Both the position numbers and the translations under genes were made by a program. DNA of 64,000 nt from NCBI GenBank assembly GCA_039707655.1, contig CM077668.1, forward strand, positions 400,733,630-400,797,629. Reading direction: 5' to 3'. The notes under the pieces are model-generated. The model ran no database searches. It was given only the letters and a program-made list of their open reading frames with translations, and was not told where the DNA came from. The number at the start of each line of letters is the position of its first letter. The first letter of the stretch is position 1. Source of the DNA: Elymus sibiricus (Eukaryota > Streptophyta > Magnoliopsida > Poales > Poaceae). Below are positions 36,456 through 49,701 of this stretch, piece by piece.

Positions 36456-38544
36456 TCAAGTATTGTCATCTTTCAAGTTGATTCCATAAGTGGCCCTCAT
36501 AATTGATTCATATGGTGCTTTAATTCTTTTCCTAGGGAAATGCTCCATGCCCTTTTTTAGTGGAAACTGAAATTTTATATTCCCTTCTTTCATATCAATA
36601 ACGGCACCAATGGTTCGTAAGAATGGTCTGCCAAGTATTATGGGGCAAGAAGAATTGCATTCAATATCAAGAACAATAAAATCAACGGGCACATAATTTC
36701 TATTTGCAAGAATAAGAACATCATTAATTCTACCCATTGGTTTTTTAATAGTAGAATCCGCAAGATGCAAATTAAGAGAACATTCATCTATATTGGTGAA
36801 ACCTAGCACATCACATAAAGATTTTGGAAATGTGGAAACGCTAGCACCCAAATCACATAAAGCATTGCACTCATAATTTTTAATTTTAATTTTAATGGTG
36901 GGTTCCCATTCATCATATAATTTTCTAGGGATTGAAATCTCTAGTTCTAGTTTTTCTTCTAGCGCTTTCATCATTGCTTCTACGATGTGTTTAGTGAAAG
37001 CCTTGTTTTGCTCATAAGCGTTGGGTGAATTTAACATGGATTGTAACAAAGAAATGCACTCAATAAAAGAACAATTATCATAATTAAAATCTTTGTAATC
37101 CAAGAGAGTGGGCACATCGCTATTTAAAGTTTTTACCACTCCAAACCCACTTTTAGCAATTTTCTCATTAAGATTTTCACCCTCCAAATTATGGGAACGC
37201 CTACTAGCTAAAGTTGACTCTTCTTCAGTCCCGTTTTCATCAAGTTTTATATTGCTAAATAAAGAATCAATAGATGAAACACTAATCATTTTAATATCCT
37301 CATCATTACTACGATAAAAACCGGGAGGAATCGCTTTTTCTAAAAATTCTCGTTTAGCTTTTAGCATGGCGGTTCTTTTCTTACTCTCATCCATGGAGAT
37401 ATATAAAGCTTTAATTGATTCGCTAATATCAATTTTGGGTGGAAAAATTTTAGTCTTAAGATTTTCCACATCATGAATAATTCTATCAATGCTCCTAGAC
37501 ATATCATCAAGTTTACTCAATTTTTCTTCTATCGTAGTGTTGAAAACTTTTTGAGCATTAATAAATTCTTTAATATTACTTTCAAGATCAGAGGGCATCC
37601 TATTGTTATTATTATAAGAATTACCATAAGGATTGTCATAATTATTAGAGGAATTTCCAGGAAACGGTCTACCGTTGAAATTACCTCTATAAGCATTATT
37701 ATTAAAATTGTTTCGCGAAACAAAATTCACATCTACGGGATCATTATTTTTCTCAATCAAAGTGGACAAAGGCACATCATTAGGATCAATATGAGCATTT
37801 TTACTAGCAACCAATTTCGTAAGCGCATCAACTTTATCACTCAAAGTACTAATTTCTTCAATAGAATTCACCTTTTTACTAGTAAGAGTTCTTTCAGTAT
37901 GCCATTGTGAATAATTTGCCATAATATTATCAAGCAATTTAGTAGCTTCTACCAAAGTAATTTCCATAAAAGTACCACCCGCGGCGGAATCTAAAAGATT
38001 TCTAGAAATAAAATTCAATCCCGCATAAAAAAATTGTATGATCATCCATAAATTTAAACCATGAGTAGGGCAATTTCTTATCATTAATTTCATCCTCTCC
38101 CAAGATTGGGCAACATGTTCATGATCAAGTTGCTTAAAATACATAATTTGATTTCTAAGTGAAATAATTTTCGCGGGAGGAAAATACTTAGTAATAAAAG
38201 CATCTTTACACCTATCCCAAGAATCGATACTATTTCGTGGTAAAGATGAAAACCAAATTTTTGCATGATTGCGCAACGAGAATGGGAATAATTTTAATTT
38301 TACAATATCATTATCCACATCTTTTTTTCTTTTGCATGTCACACAATTCTATGAAAGTGTTAAGATGGGATGCGGCATCTTCATCAGGACTACCGGAAAA
38401 TTGAACTTTCATGACAAGATTTAGCAAAGCGGCATTAATATCACAAGTCTTCGCACTAGCGGCGGGAGGAGCAATCGGAGTACTAATAAAATCATTATTA
38501 TTAGTATTGGAAAAATCACACAATTTTGTATTTTCTTGAGACAT
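36456..38544 (-). pseudogene. gag-pro: Gag-protease of the first internal region, a single homopolymer frameshift
   Basis: Best-preserved copy in the window. From ATG 38544 the frame is open to a T-run near 38322-38335 that has one extra T. From there a 628-codon frame continues without stops through Gag (IWFSSLPRNSIDSWDRCKDA), an Asn-rich linker, and the protease (CDLGASVSTFPKSL, later IILGRPFLRTIGAV) to the end at 36456. It has none of the three stops found in the second internal. The T-run change could also be a programmed or sequencing shift; its presence in all three exon-3 copies argues for an inherited change. Confidence 0.83.
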
Positions 38545-38728
38545 CGTGACTACGCAAACAAGATAACAAGCAAGCAAACAAGCAAACAAGAAAAAGGCAA
38601 ACGAAAATTATTTTTGTATTTTTGTAAAAACGTTTTAGAAGTGGGGGAGATGAAAACGAGAGGCAAATAAAGTAAATGCAAGGAGATGAGAGTTTATGCA
38701 AAGGTACTTGATAGATGTTGATGATGTC

Positions 38729-38746
38729 TCCCCGGCAACGGCGCCA
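38729..38746 (-). other. Primer binding site, first internal region
   Basis: tRNA-Asp complement TGGCGCCGTTGCCGGGGA on the minus strand, next to the middle LTR. Confidence 0.87.
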
Positions 38747-38757
38747 GAAATTCTTCC

Positions 38758-39921
38758 TCTACTTGTAGCTTGCGTTGGTATTATCCCCGAAGAGGAAGGG
38801 ATGATGCAGCACAGCAGAGGTAAGTATTTCCCTCAGTTATGAAACCAAGGTTATCAATCCAGTAGGAGAACCACGCAACACCTCGTTAGCAGTACCTGCA
38901 CACAAACAACAAATCCTTGCACCCAACGCAAATGAGGAGTTGTCAATCCCTCGGCGGTCAATTGCAAGATTAGATTGTATGTGATAGATAGATAGATTGA
39001 AACAAAAATACAAAATAAAATAAATAAAAGAAAAGTGCAGCAATATTTTTAGGGTTTTAGTAATTTGATTTAGATAGACCCGGGGGCCATAGTTTTCACT
39101 AGATGCTTCTCTCAAGAAAATAGCATACGGTGGGTAGACAAATTACTGTTGGGCAATTGATAGAAAAGCAAATAATCATGACGATATCCAAGGCAATGAT
39201 CATGTATATAGGCATCACGTCCGAGACAAGTAGACCGACTCCTGTCTGCATCTACTACTATTGCTCTACGCATCGACTCCTATCCAGCATGCATCTTGTG
39301 TATTAAGTCCATAAAGAACGGAGTAACGCCTTAAGAACGATGACATGATGTAGACAAGATAAACTACTCACGCATCATCGGAAGGGCAGCAAGGTTGATG
39401 TAGAGCCCCTCCGTGATCGATTCCCACTCCGACGGAGCACCGGAGAAGGCCTCCAGATGGTATCTCTCGAGAACAGAAACTTGCGGTGGCCGAAAAAGTA
39501 TTTCCTGGACTCCCCTGAGGGTTTCTGATTTTTTGGGAATTTTTAGTGGAGGAATTAGGTCAAACGGAGCTCTGTGGGCCCCACGAAGTACGAGGGCACG
39601 CCTGCCCCCCCCCCCCCCAGGCGCGCCCTGGTGCCTCGTGGGCACCCCTTGGGGCTTCTGGCCTCCTCCCAAAGCTTCTAGTGTTTATCTTGTCCAGAAA
39701 AAAATCTCCAAAAAGTTTCGTGGCATTTGGACTTCGTTTGGTATTGATTTTCTGTAAAACAAAAACAGGGCAGAAAACAGCAACTGGCACTAGGCACTAA
39801 GTTAATAGGTTAGTCTCCAAAAATGATATATAATTGCTGTAAATGCATATAAAAACATCCAAGATTGATAATCTAACAGCATGGAACAATCAAAAATTAT
39901 AGATACATTGGAGACGTATCA
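38758..39921 (-). repeat. Middle LTR, shared by both internals, with a 400-bp deletion
   Basis: 1164 bases against about 1566 in the others. The missing block runs between gataaact (39357-39364) and the downstream taaactactcac, so a short direct repeat, taaact, marks the deletion edges. Its left half shares bases with the right LTR (gaggagttg, tagatgcttc). This fits an LTR that acts as the 5' LTR of the left internal and the 3' LTR of the right internal. Confidence 0.87.
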
Positions 39922-42441
39922 GCATCCCCAAGCTTAATTCCTGCTCGTCCTCGTGTAGGTAAATGATAAAAAAAGAATTTTTGATGTGGAATGCTGCCTA
40001 TCAAATTCATCACATATTCTTTTCTTTTATAGCATGGACATTGGACTTGAATGATTCAAAGCAATAGTCTATAATTTGACATGAAGATATAAATACTCAA
40101 GCATGCTAACAAGCAACCATGTCTTTCAAAATATCAACGCTAAAGAAAGTTATCCCTAGCCCATTATGCTCAATCATTGATCCATTCATGAAACACACTC
40201 AAATATTAGCTACATCCAATGCACAAGTATGACAATAGTGCTCTCTAGTTGGTGCTTTTGTAAGAGAAGATGGAGACTCAAATAAAAATAAAAATTGCAT
40301 AAAAGTAAATAGATAGGCCATTCGCAGAGGGAAGGAGAGATTTGTCAAATGTGCCAGAGCTCAAACTTGAAATTAAAGAGATAAAGTATTTTGAGAGGCA
40401 TGGTTTTCCTGTCAATGAAAACGACCGAGAATTCCCAATATTTTCCATGCTAGACACATCATAGGCGGTTCCCAAACATAAAGTAAAGTTTATTTCCTTT
40501 CCACCATTTCTTTCACAATCCATGGCTAGACGTATCCACGGGTACCCTCCAAACCATCACTTTCCAAGGATTTTGTTGTTATTAATTTTTGATTTCATTG
40601 TGGTACTGGGCATCCCTATTACCAGCCACTCTCTCGTGCAATGACAAGTGAACAAACACTCATTGTGAGAATAACACACCTAGCATGGAAAATAATGGCC
40701 ACCCCCTGCCGCTTCATGAGCGGTATGGGCACACAAAACGGAAAAATTATTTTGAAAATTAGAGTTGGCACACGCAAATTTACTTGGAACTGCATTGAAA
40801 TACCGCATATAGGTAGATATAGTAGACTCATTTGGCACAACTTGGGTTTAAGGAGTTTGGATGCACAAGCAGTATTTTCGCTTAGTACAAATGAAGGCTA
40901 GCAAATAGATTGAGAAGCAACCAACCAAAAAAACGAAAACGGTCATAAACATGCATTGAACATAACTAACACCGAATAGTGCACCATAAGTAGCATATAA
41001 TTTCATTGCATAACTATTGACTTAACGTGCATGCATAGGGAATCACAAACCTTAACACTAATATTCTTACTAAATCACAATTACTCACTAACATGACTCA
41101 CATATTATCATCTCCATATCGCAAAACTATTGCAAGGAATCACACTTATCATATCCAATGATCTATATGAAAGTTTTTATTATATCCCTCTTGAATATCC
41201 ATCACTTTGGGACCAAATTCATATCTTGTGCAAATTACCATTACTATTATCAACTCTCAAAAAGATTTAAGTGAAGCATGAGAGTGCAAATATTTCTTCA
41301 AAATTTTAATCTTATCAATTCTCAAAATAATATAAGTGAAGCATGAGAATTCATTTCTTCAAAATTTCAATCTTATCAACTCTCAAAATAATATAAGTGA
41401 AGCATGAGAGTTTATTTCTTCAAAATTTTAGTCAAATCTCAAAATAATATAAGTGAAGCATGAGAGTTTATTTCTTCAAAATATAGCCACCACCGTGCTC
41501 AAAAAGATTTAAGTGAAGCACTAGAGCAACTGCCTAGCTCAAAAAATTTAAGTGAAGCACATAGAGTATTCTAACAAATTATGATGAACGTGTGGCTCTC
41601 TCAAAATAGGTGTGTTTAGCAAAATATGATTGTGACAAACTAAAAAATAAACAAAGCAAAGACTCATATAATACAAGATGCTCCAAGTAAAACTCATATC
41701 ATGTGACAAATAAAAATATAGCTCTAAGTAAATTACCGATGGTTGGTAGAAGAAAGAGGGGATGCCTTACGGGGCATCCCCAAGCTTAGACGCTTGAGTC
41801 TTCCTTGAATATTACCTTGGGGTGCCTCGGGCATCCCCAAGCTTAGGCTCTTACTACTCCTTATTCCTTCATCCATCGTGATCTCACCCAAAACTTGAAA
41901 ACTTCAATCAGTATAACAAAATAAATCACTACTTTAAGTACTATTGCAAACCCATTCATATTTTATTTTTGCATTATACCTACTGTACTCTAACTTCATC
42001 ATGGCTTATACCCCCCTATACAATCCATAGATTCATTAAAACATGCAAGTAGTGCATCAAAAACAGAACAGTCTGTAGCAATCTATTTAAAAGCCATACT
42101 TCTGCAACTCCAAAAATTCTGAAAAATCAGAAAAACGTGGGAAATTCATATACCAATACTATGTAAAAATTTCAGATTTTTTTGACGCTCCAGTACAGAA
42201 ACAAAATTCGGGAACTAGACGCAAAACTTTCTGTTTTCCAAACAGCATCAATTATACTATCTTCCAAATCATCCTAAAGGCTTTACTTGGCACAAACACT
42301 AATTAAAAACACAAAAATACAATCATACCAGTAGCATAATTGTGAAAACACACAATAACAGAAAAAATTTATTTTATTCATTGGGTTGCCTCCCAACAAG
42401 CGCTATTGTTTTATGCCCCTAGCTAGGCATAATGCATAGTT
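39922..42441 (-). other. Non-coding 3' part of the second internal region
   Basis: Same layout as 33901-36455 but more diverged. It has a deletion of about 40 bases near 41909 (the acacaaaactcaac stretch) and several base changes in the AAGTGAAGCATGAG repeats. From about 42.08 kb rightward it becomes the closer match to unit A's 10.83 kb onward. Confidence 0.7.
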
Positions 42442-44529
42442 TCAAGTATTGCCATCTTTCAAGTTGATTCCATAAGTGGCCCTCATAATTGATTCATATG
42501 GTGCTTTAATTATTTTCCTAGGGAAATGCTCCATACCCTTTTTTAGTGGAAACTGAAATTTTATATTCCCTTCTTTCATATCAATAACGGCACCAATGGT
42601 TCGTAAGAACGGTCTGCCAAGTATTATGGGGCAAGAAGAATTGCATTCAATTTCAAGAACAATAAAATCAACGGGCACATAATTTATATTTGCAAGAATA
42701 AGAACATCATTAATTCTACACATTGGTTTTTTAATAGTAGAATCCGCAAGATGCAAATTAAGAGAACATTCATCTATATTGGTGAAACCTAGCACATCAC
42801 ATAAAGATTTTGGAAATGTGGAAATGCTAGCACCTAAATCACATAAAGCATTGCACTCATAATTTTTAATTTTAACTTTAATGGTGGGTTCCCATTCATC
42901 ATATAATTTGCTAGGGATTGAAATCTCTAGTTCTAGCTTTTCTTCTAACGCTTTCATCATTGCTTCTACGATGTGTTTAGTGAAAGCCTTGTTTTGCTCA
43001 TAAGCGTTGGGTGAATTTAACATGGATTGTAACAAAGAAATGCACTCAATCAAAGAACAATTATCATAATTAAAATCTTTGTAATCCAAGAGAGTGGGCA
43101 CATTGCTATTTAAAGTTTTACCTCTCCAAACCCACTTTTAGCAATTTTCTCATTAAGATTTTCACCCTCCAAATTATGGGAACGCCCACTAGCTAAAGTT
43201 GACTCTTATTCAGTCCCCTTTTCATCAAGTTTTATATTGCTAAATAAAGAATCAATAGATGAAACACTAATTGTTTTAATATCCTCATCATTACTACGAT
43301 AAAAACCGGGAGGCATCGCTTTTTCTAAAAATTCTCGTTTAGCTTTTAGCATGGCGGTTCTTTTCTTACTCTCATCCATGGAGATATATAAAGCTTTAAT
43401 TAATTCGCTAATATCAATTTTGGGTGGCAAAATTTTAGTCTTAAGATTTTCCACATCATGAATAATTCTATCAATGCTCCTAGACATATCATCATGTTTA
43501 CTCGATTTTTCTTCTATCGTAGTGTTGAAAACTTTTTGAGCATTAATAAATTCTTTAATATTACTTTCAAGATCAGAGGGTATCCTATTATTATTATTAT
43601 AAGAATTACCATAAGGATTGCCATAATTATTAGAGGAATTTCCAGGAAACGGTCTAGCGTTGAAATTACCTCTATAAGCATTATTATTAAAATTGTTTCG
43701 CGAAACAAAATTCACATCTACGGGATCATTATTTTGCTCAATCAAAGTGGACAAAGGCACATCATTAGGATCAATATGAGCATTTTTACTAGAAACCAAT
43801 TTCATAAGCGCATCAACTTTATCACTCAAAGTGCTAATTTATTCAATAGAATTCACCTTTTTACTAGTAGGAGTTCTATCAGTATGCCATTGTGAATAAT
43901 TTGCCATAATATTATCAAGCAATTTAGTAGCTTCTCCCAAAGTAATTTACATGAAAGTATCACCCGCGGCGGAATCTAAAATATTTCTAGAAATAAAATT
44001 CAATCCCGCATAAATTTTTTGTATGAACATCCATAAATTTAAACCATGAGTAGGGCAATTTCTTATCATTAATTTCAACCTATCCCAAGATTGGGCAACA
44101 TGTTCATGATCAAGTTTCTTAAAATTCACAATTTGATTTCTAAGTGGAATAATTTTTGCGGGAGGAAAATACTTAGTAATAAAAGCATCTTTACACCTAT
44201 CCCAAGAATCGATACTATTTCGTGGTAAAGATGAAAACCAAAATTTAGCACGATCCCGCAACGAGAATGGGAATAATTTTAATTTTACAATATCATTATC
44301 CACATCTTTTTTTCTTTTGCATGTCACACAATTCTATGAAAGTGTTAAGATGGGATGCGGCATCTTCATCAGGACTACCGGAAAATTGAACTTTCATGAC
44401 AAGATTTAGCAAAGCGGCATTAATATCACAAGTCTCCGCACTAGCGGCGGGAGGAGCAATCGGAGTACTAATAAAATCATTATTATTAGTATTGGAAAAA
44501 TCACACAATTTTGTATTTTCTTGAGACAT
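42442..44529 (-). pseudogene. gag-pro: Gag-protease of the second internal region, multiply broken
   Basis: Shares with unit A's copy (11180-13270) the T-run frameshift near 44310, the stops near 43950, 43838 and 43208, and the one-base loss near 43125. It also shares protein-level markers such as NINYVPVDFIVLEIE. Gag and protease domains are recognisable, but the gene cannot give full-length product. The motif CDLGAS is kept. Confidence 0.82.
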
Positions 44530-44713
44530 CGTGACTACGCAAACAAGATAACAAGCAAGCAAACAAGCAAACAAGAAAAAGGCAAACGAAAATTATTTTT
44601 GTATTTTTGTAAAAACGTTTTAGAAGTGGGGGAGATGAAAACGAGAGGCAAATAAAGTAAATGCAAGGAGATGAGAGTTTATGCAAAGGTACTTGATAGA
44701 TGTTGATGATGTC

Positions 44714-44731
44714 TCCCCGGCAACGGCGCCA
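44714..44731 (-). other. Primer binding site, second internal region
   Basis: tRNA-Asp complement TGGCGCCGTTGCCGGGGA on the minus strand, 11 bases from the LTR at 44743. Confidence 0.87.
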
Positions 44732-44742
44732 GAAATTCTTCC

Positions 44743-47700
44743 TCTACTTGTAGCTTGCGTTGGTATTATCCCCGAAGAGGAAGGGATGATGCAGCACAGC
44801 AGAGGTAAGTATTTCCCTCAGTTATGAAACCAAGGTTATCAATCCAGTAGGAGAACCACGCAACACCTCGTTAGCAGTACCTGCACACAAACAACAAATC
44901 CTTGCACCCAACGCAAATGAGGAGTTGTCAATCCCTCGGCGGTCAATTGCAAGATTAGATTGTATGTGATAGATAGATAGATTGAAACAAAAATACAAAA
45001 TAAAATAAATAAAAGAAAAGTGCAGCAATATTTTTAGGGTTTTAGTAATTTGATTTAGATAGACCCGGGGGCCATAGTTTTCACTAGATGCTTCTCTCAA
45101 GAAAATAGCATACGGTGGGTAGACAAATTACTGTTGGGCAATTGATAGAAAAGCAAATAATCATGACGATATCCAAGGCAATGATCATGTATATAGGCAT
45201 CACGTCCGAGACAAGTAGACCGACTCCTGCCTGCATCTACTACTATTACTCTACACATCGACCGCTATCCAGCATGCATCTAGTGTTTTAAGTCCATAAA
45301 GAACGGAGTAACGCCTTAAGAACGATGACATGATGTAGACAAGATAAACTCACGTATGAATAAACCCCATCTTTTTAGCCTTAATAGTAATGATACATAC
45401 GTGTCATGTCCCTTTCTGTCACTGGGATTGAGCACCGCAAGATCGAACCCATTACAAAGCACATCTTCCCATGGCAAGATAAATCAATATAGTTGGCCAA
45501 ACCAAATCAATAGATCGGAGAAGAAATACGAGGCTATAATAATCATGCATAAAAGAGATCAGAGAAGACTCAAATAATATTCATGGATAATCTGATCATA
45601 AACTCACAATTCATCGGATCCCAACAAACATACCGTAAAAAGTGATTACATCGGATAGAACTCCAAGGACATCGAGGAGAACATTGTATTGAAAATCAAA
45701 AAGAGAGAAGAAGCCATCTAGCTACTAACTATGTACCCAAAGGTCTGTGGTAAACTACTCACGCATCATCGGAAGGGCAGCAAGGTTGATGTAGAGCCCC
45801 TCCGTGATCGATTCCCCCTCCGGCGGAGCACCGGAGAAGGCCTCCAGATGGGATCTCTCGAGAACAGAAACTTGCGGCGGCAGAAAAAGTATTTCGTGGA
45901 CTCCCCTGAGGGTTTCTGATTTTTTGGGAATTTATAGTGGAGGAATTAGGTCAAACAGGGCTCTGTGGGCCCCATGAGGTACCAGGGCGCGCCTGAGTAG
46001 GGGAACGCGACAGAAAACAAAAAAATCGGTACAGCGAGCACGCCCAGGACCACTATGGAGATGTCATACAGGGTTTGATCTGATCCGTACCGACTCGTAG
46101 TGCAGCGGAAGAAGAGTCGGTGTAGATCGTCGGTGCAGATCCCTGCAGCTAGGATTTACAACCTCCCAACCGCGAGGATGTACTCCCTCGTCGGACAGCC
46201 CTTCGGGAGGCGGTCGGACAGTCCCTCGGACGATGTCACAGACAGCCCTTCGGGAGGACCCTCGAAACTCGAACGGTAACTCAGACAGCCCTTCGGGAGG
46301 ACCCTCAAAACTCGAACGGTAACTCAGACAGCCCTTCGGGAGGACCCTCGAAACTCGAACGGTAACTCGGACAGCCCTTCGGGAGGACACTCGAACAGCC
46401 CCTCGGGCAAAAGATCGAAACTACGACCTCTCTATGGGGTTGCACACATACGGTGTCAGCTATCCGGCAGGGCTTTGCCGTCCAGAACTAGTTCCTGCCG
46501 GAACCCAGACAGCCTTTCGGCTCTACGAAACTATTTCGCTGGGAGGGAGAGAGAAGCCAGACAAGTCTATGGCATGTGTATGAGAGCAAGGATGAGATTT
46601 GGAGAGCACCCCTCCACCTCTATTTATAGGAAAGCCATATGGGAAAAATACCCAAAAAACCCATCACATGGATCCTCCTCGAGGGCATAAAAGGAAGGCA
46701 AGTGGAGCTCCATGGAGAAGCTCGAACTTGGCCGGCCACCTCTAGGGCCCCCCCACATGGGGGTTCCTTGCTCCCCAATCCCTTCTAGAAGCCTTTTGGG
46801 AAAAGATCTAAAAGGTGGCTTTCCAAAAAGTTAACCATAAACTGATTTTCACTATTCACGGAACCAATTTTCCGTGACCGTTAAATCCAAAAATATTTCT
46901 GTGGGTCTTAGAATAATTCCAGTACCCACATAAATGATTTTAGACACGTTCCGAAATAATTTCGGATTAGTGATTTTCATCTGTGAAAAGCAACCAAATC
47001 GGTTCCGGCAGCTCCGGAACATTTCCGGTTTTTATCCCGAAAAATTCCCAGAAGTTTCCAGAACACTTCTGGCATCCTCCAAGAATTTCCAGGCGTGTGC
47101 CGAAACCAATTTGACTTAATGGTATCCCCTGAAACAACTTTTCAGTTTTACCAGAACTATTCCGGTGTCCTCTCCGGAACGTTTCCGTTGTCCGAAACTT
47201 TTCCGGTGATTTTCTCTCAGACTCCCTGTCTAGTATTCAGCAGATAGATGACCTTTAAGCGTGTGACCCTATAGGTTCGGTGAAGTATAGACATGACCCG
47301 GAACACTTTCCGATCAATGATCAACTTCGGAGCCGTGGACACCCATATTGACCCCTATACCCACACGAATGAATATTCGAGTGAACCTCCAGTTGCCGTA
47401 TGCTATTCCTGTTGCTTCACGATATATTACAAACACCCGAGGTGAGATTTATTGCATCCCCGTGGATCAACAACTTGTCCACCATGCAAGTTACCTCGTT
47501 ACCGGTTTTGTTCTCTTTTCTCGTTTCCGTGTTCCGGCATCCCAGTGATCAAATCACAATGTGTCTGGCTAGACGATGATGGATACCGTAACACCGAGAG
47601 GGCCCGAGAATATCTCTCCATCGTCGGAGGAGCAAATCCCAATCTTGAGCTATCTCGTTTCTTGTCATACTTTTCCGTGAACCCGTAAGCCGCCGTAATA

Positions 47701-48474
47701 GCCACCCAGTTACGGATGACGTTTAACAAACCCCAAAGTTCACGAAGCAAGTACGAAGGAACTCGATACTCTCATGGTCTAAGGAATTATGCAAACATTA
47801 ACTATCTCTGTGTTATTAACCATTAACTTGTGACGAATGCATCTCATAGCATAACATCAATTCGGGTTGATTCAACACAAGTGTTCTACTAACATTGTGC
47901 CCTCAAAATTGCCAGCATAGACATGCCCATGATCAGGAAAACAGGATCATCATGCAATACTTGAGCCAGTCTTAGAGGCAAGACTAGGAATACATTTTAC
48001 TGTTTATTATACCACACGTGCACATGAGTTTCCCTCCGAGCCTCGTGGATATTGCAGACTCGAGAATCATTGCAGTTATAGCATGGAACATAAACATTCA
48101 TTACAAACTCGGAGATACAAAATACCTGTTATTACTGCCTCTAGGGCATATCTCCTACAGCCTCCCCCCCCAGGCGCGCCTTGGTGCCTCGTGGGCACCC
48201 CTTGGGGCTTCTGGCCTCCTCCCGAAGCTTCTAGTGTTTATCTTGTCCAGAAAAAAATCTCCAAAAAGTTTCGTGGCATTTGGACTTCGTTTGGTATTGA
48301 TTTTCTGTAAAACAAAAATAGGGCAGAAAACAGCAACTGGCACTGGGCACTAAGTTAATAGGTTAGTCTCTAAAAATGATATATTATTGCTGTAAATGCA
48401 TATAAAAACATCCAAGATTGATAATATAACAGCATGGAACAATCAAAAATTATAGATACGTTGGAGACGTATCA
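44743..48474 (-). repeat. Right (5') LTR of the three-LTR element, split by a solo LTR
   Basis: LTR sequence at 44743-45993 and 48160-48474, about 1566 bases without the insert. Counterpart of 13484-17217. Confidence 0.86.
45994..48159 (-). mobile_element. Nested copia-type solo LTR (unit B)
   Basis: Near-identical to 14735-16902, inserted at the same point of the host LTR. The insertion therefore predates the segmental duplication. It contains the same 43-bp tandem array from about 46241. Right flank gcctc against left flank gcctg suggests a 5-bp target duplication with one change. Confidence 0.8.
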
Positions 48475-49701
48475 GCGGCATTGCACAAAATTTGTGCGAA
48501 AAAGAGAGCGCACAAAAAACCTGTTGTCATGATAGTTGAACTCCAAGCCCCGAGGGAGTATAGCAGAGCAAACAAGATGGTACTTTATGTCAGACAGTTT
48601 TTCAAAAGCTACAAAATAAAGAAAGCAAAATAGTATTACAAACCTATAAAAAGAATCAACACAAAAGCAAAAGTAGCAAAAGATAAAAATAAAACACTAA
48701 GAAAAAAAGCAATAAACTTACCAACACAAGGCATGGGAAGCAGCCTTTCTCCAGCGCGGTAAGTATCTACTTTCAGATCAAAAACATTATGATCCAAAGT
48801 GAACACCACATGATCTCCAGCACGAAGAGCATAGTCATGAGTGAATTCAATCCAAGCACTACCACAGAACTTGGAGTAATGTGCTCCGTGCTTAAGCACG
48901 ACATGGTAAGTCCTACTCTCGAAAGTGAGCAGAGCAGGCTCAACCCTCTTGTACTGTAGCATACTGGCAGCATTCCTTTGCTCCTCAAAGTAATCAGCTA
49001 GGAAACCTCTCATGTTGCAGGGGATATACTGGTAAAAACAAGAACAAATCAATGCAGGGAAAAAACTAGAAACATAAAAAGAATCTATAAGTTGAAGTAT
49101 AAGTACAGCTATAAGCACATAAAAACATAACTCATAAATTCAAAGATTATAAGTATAAAAAATTGCATGTTCAAAATACTAAACTTGCACACATTTTTCA
49201 AGTGCAACTTTTATATTAGCCATAGTGATACATACATGTAGTTTTTGTGTTCTTATTGGAAGCAGATACATTTATATCTACAAAAGAATTCAAGCTATAT
49301 GGAATACAAAGAACCTCATTACATTCATGATTATAACTCAAAAATGCATGAATTGATCAATATCAACTATTTTAGATCATGCAAAAAGTCAACCTATAAA
49401 AAAGAATTGATTAATACAACTAGAAACAAAAGACAAGCTAGACATGGGATTGGGAACAACCCCTAAAATATACAAGTTTCATAAATAGCCTTGATTACAC
49501 AAAAGAATTGTAGCGGCTAAGTAAACACATACAGATATATTGATATCTACAAAAAAAAGCTATAAAGAAATGATTAATACAACTTACCATCCGCCTGAAG
49601 CAATCCTCATCAAGCACAACATCAAACACTTCAGGAACTACTTCAGGGGCCACAAATGGTGGGCACGGAGCACCTGGGCAACGACATACGGGGCAAACCA
49701 T

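Larger units (their letters stand above)
32334..48474 (-). mobile_element. Three-LTR, two-internal recombinant retrotransposon in B3 exon 3 (unit B)
   Basis: Order on the plus strand: LTR 32334-33900, internal 33901-38757, LTR 38758-39921, internal 39922-44742, LTR 44743-48474 (split by a solo LTR). Both internals keep gag-protease and a tRNA-Asp primer site. One pair of gcggc target duplications flanks the whole array, so this is one insertion enlarged by LTR-LTR recombination and not two insertions. The two internals differ at many positions and carry different disabling changes. Confidence 0.9.
31565..49701 (-). pseudogene. Two-B3-domain (REM-like) protein gene, split by a retrotransposon (unit B)
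   Basis: Same four-exon structure as in unit A: 49588-49701, 48722-49028, exon 3 in two pieces (48475-48608 and 32281-32328), and 31565-31837. Exon lengths, phases and splice borders are unchanged (114, 307, 182, 273 nt). Exon 3 is split by a 16.1-kb three-LTR element flanked by gcggc at 32329-32333 and 48475-48479, the same site and target duplication as in unit A, so the gene was already broken when the block duplicated. A few amino-acid changes separate the copies (for example Phe to Ser in exon 3, Ile to Phe in exon 2, Val-Val to Ala-Ile in exon 4). No added stop or frameshift is visible. Confidence 0.85.
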
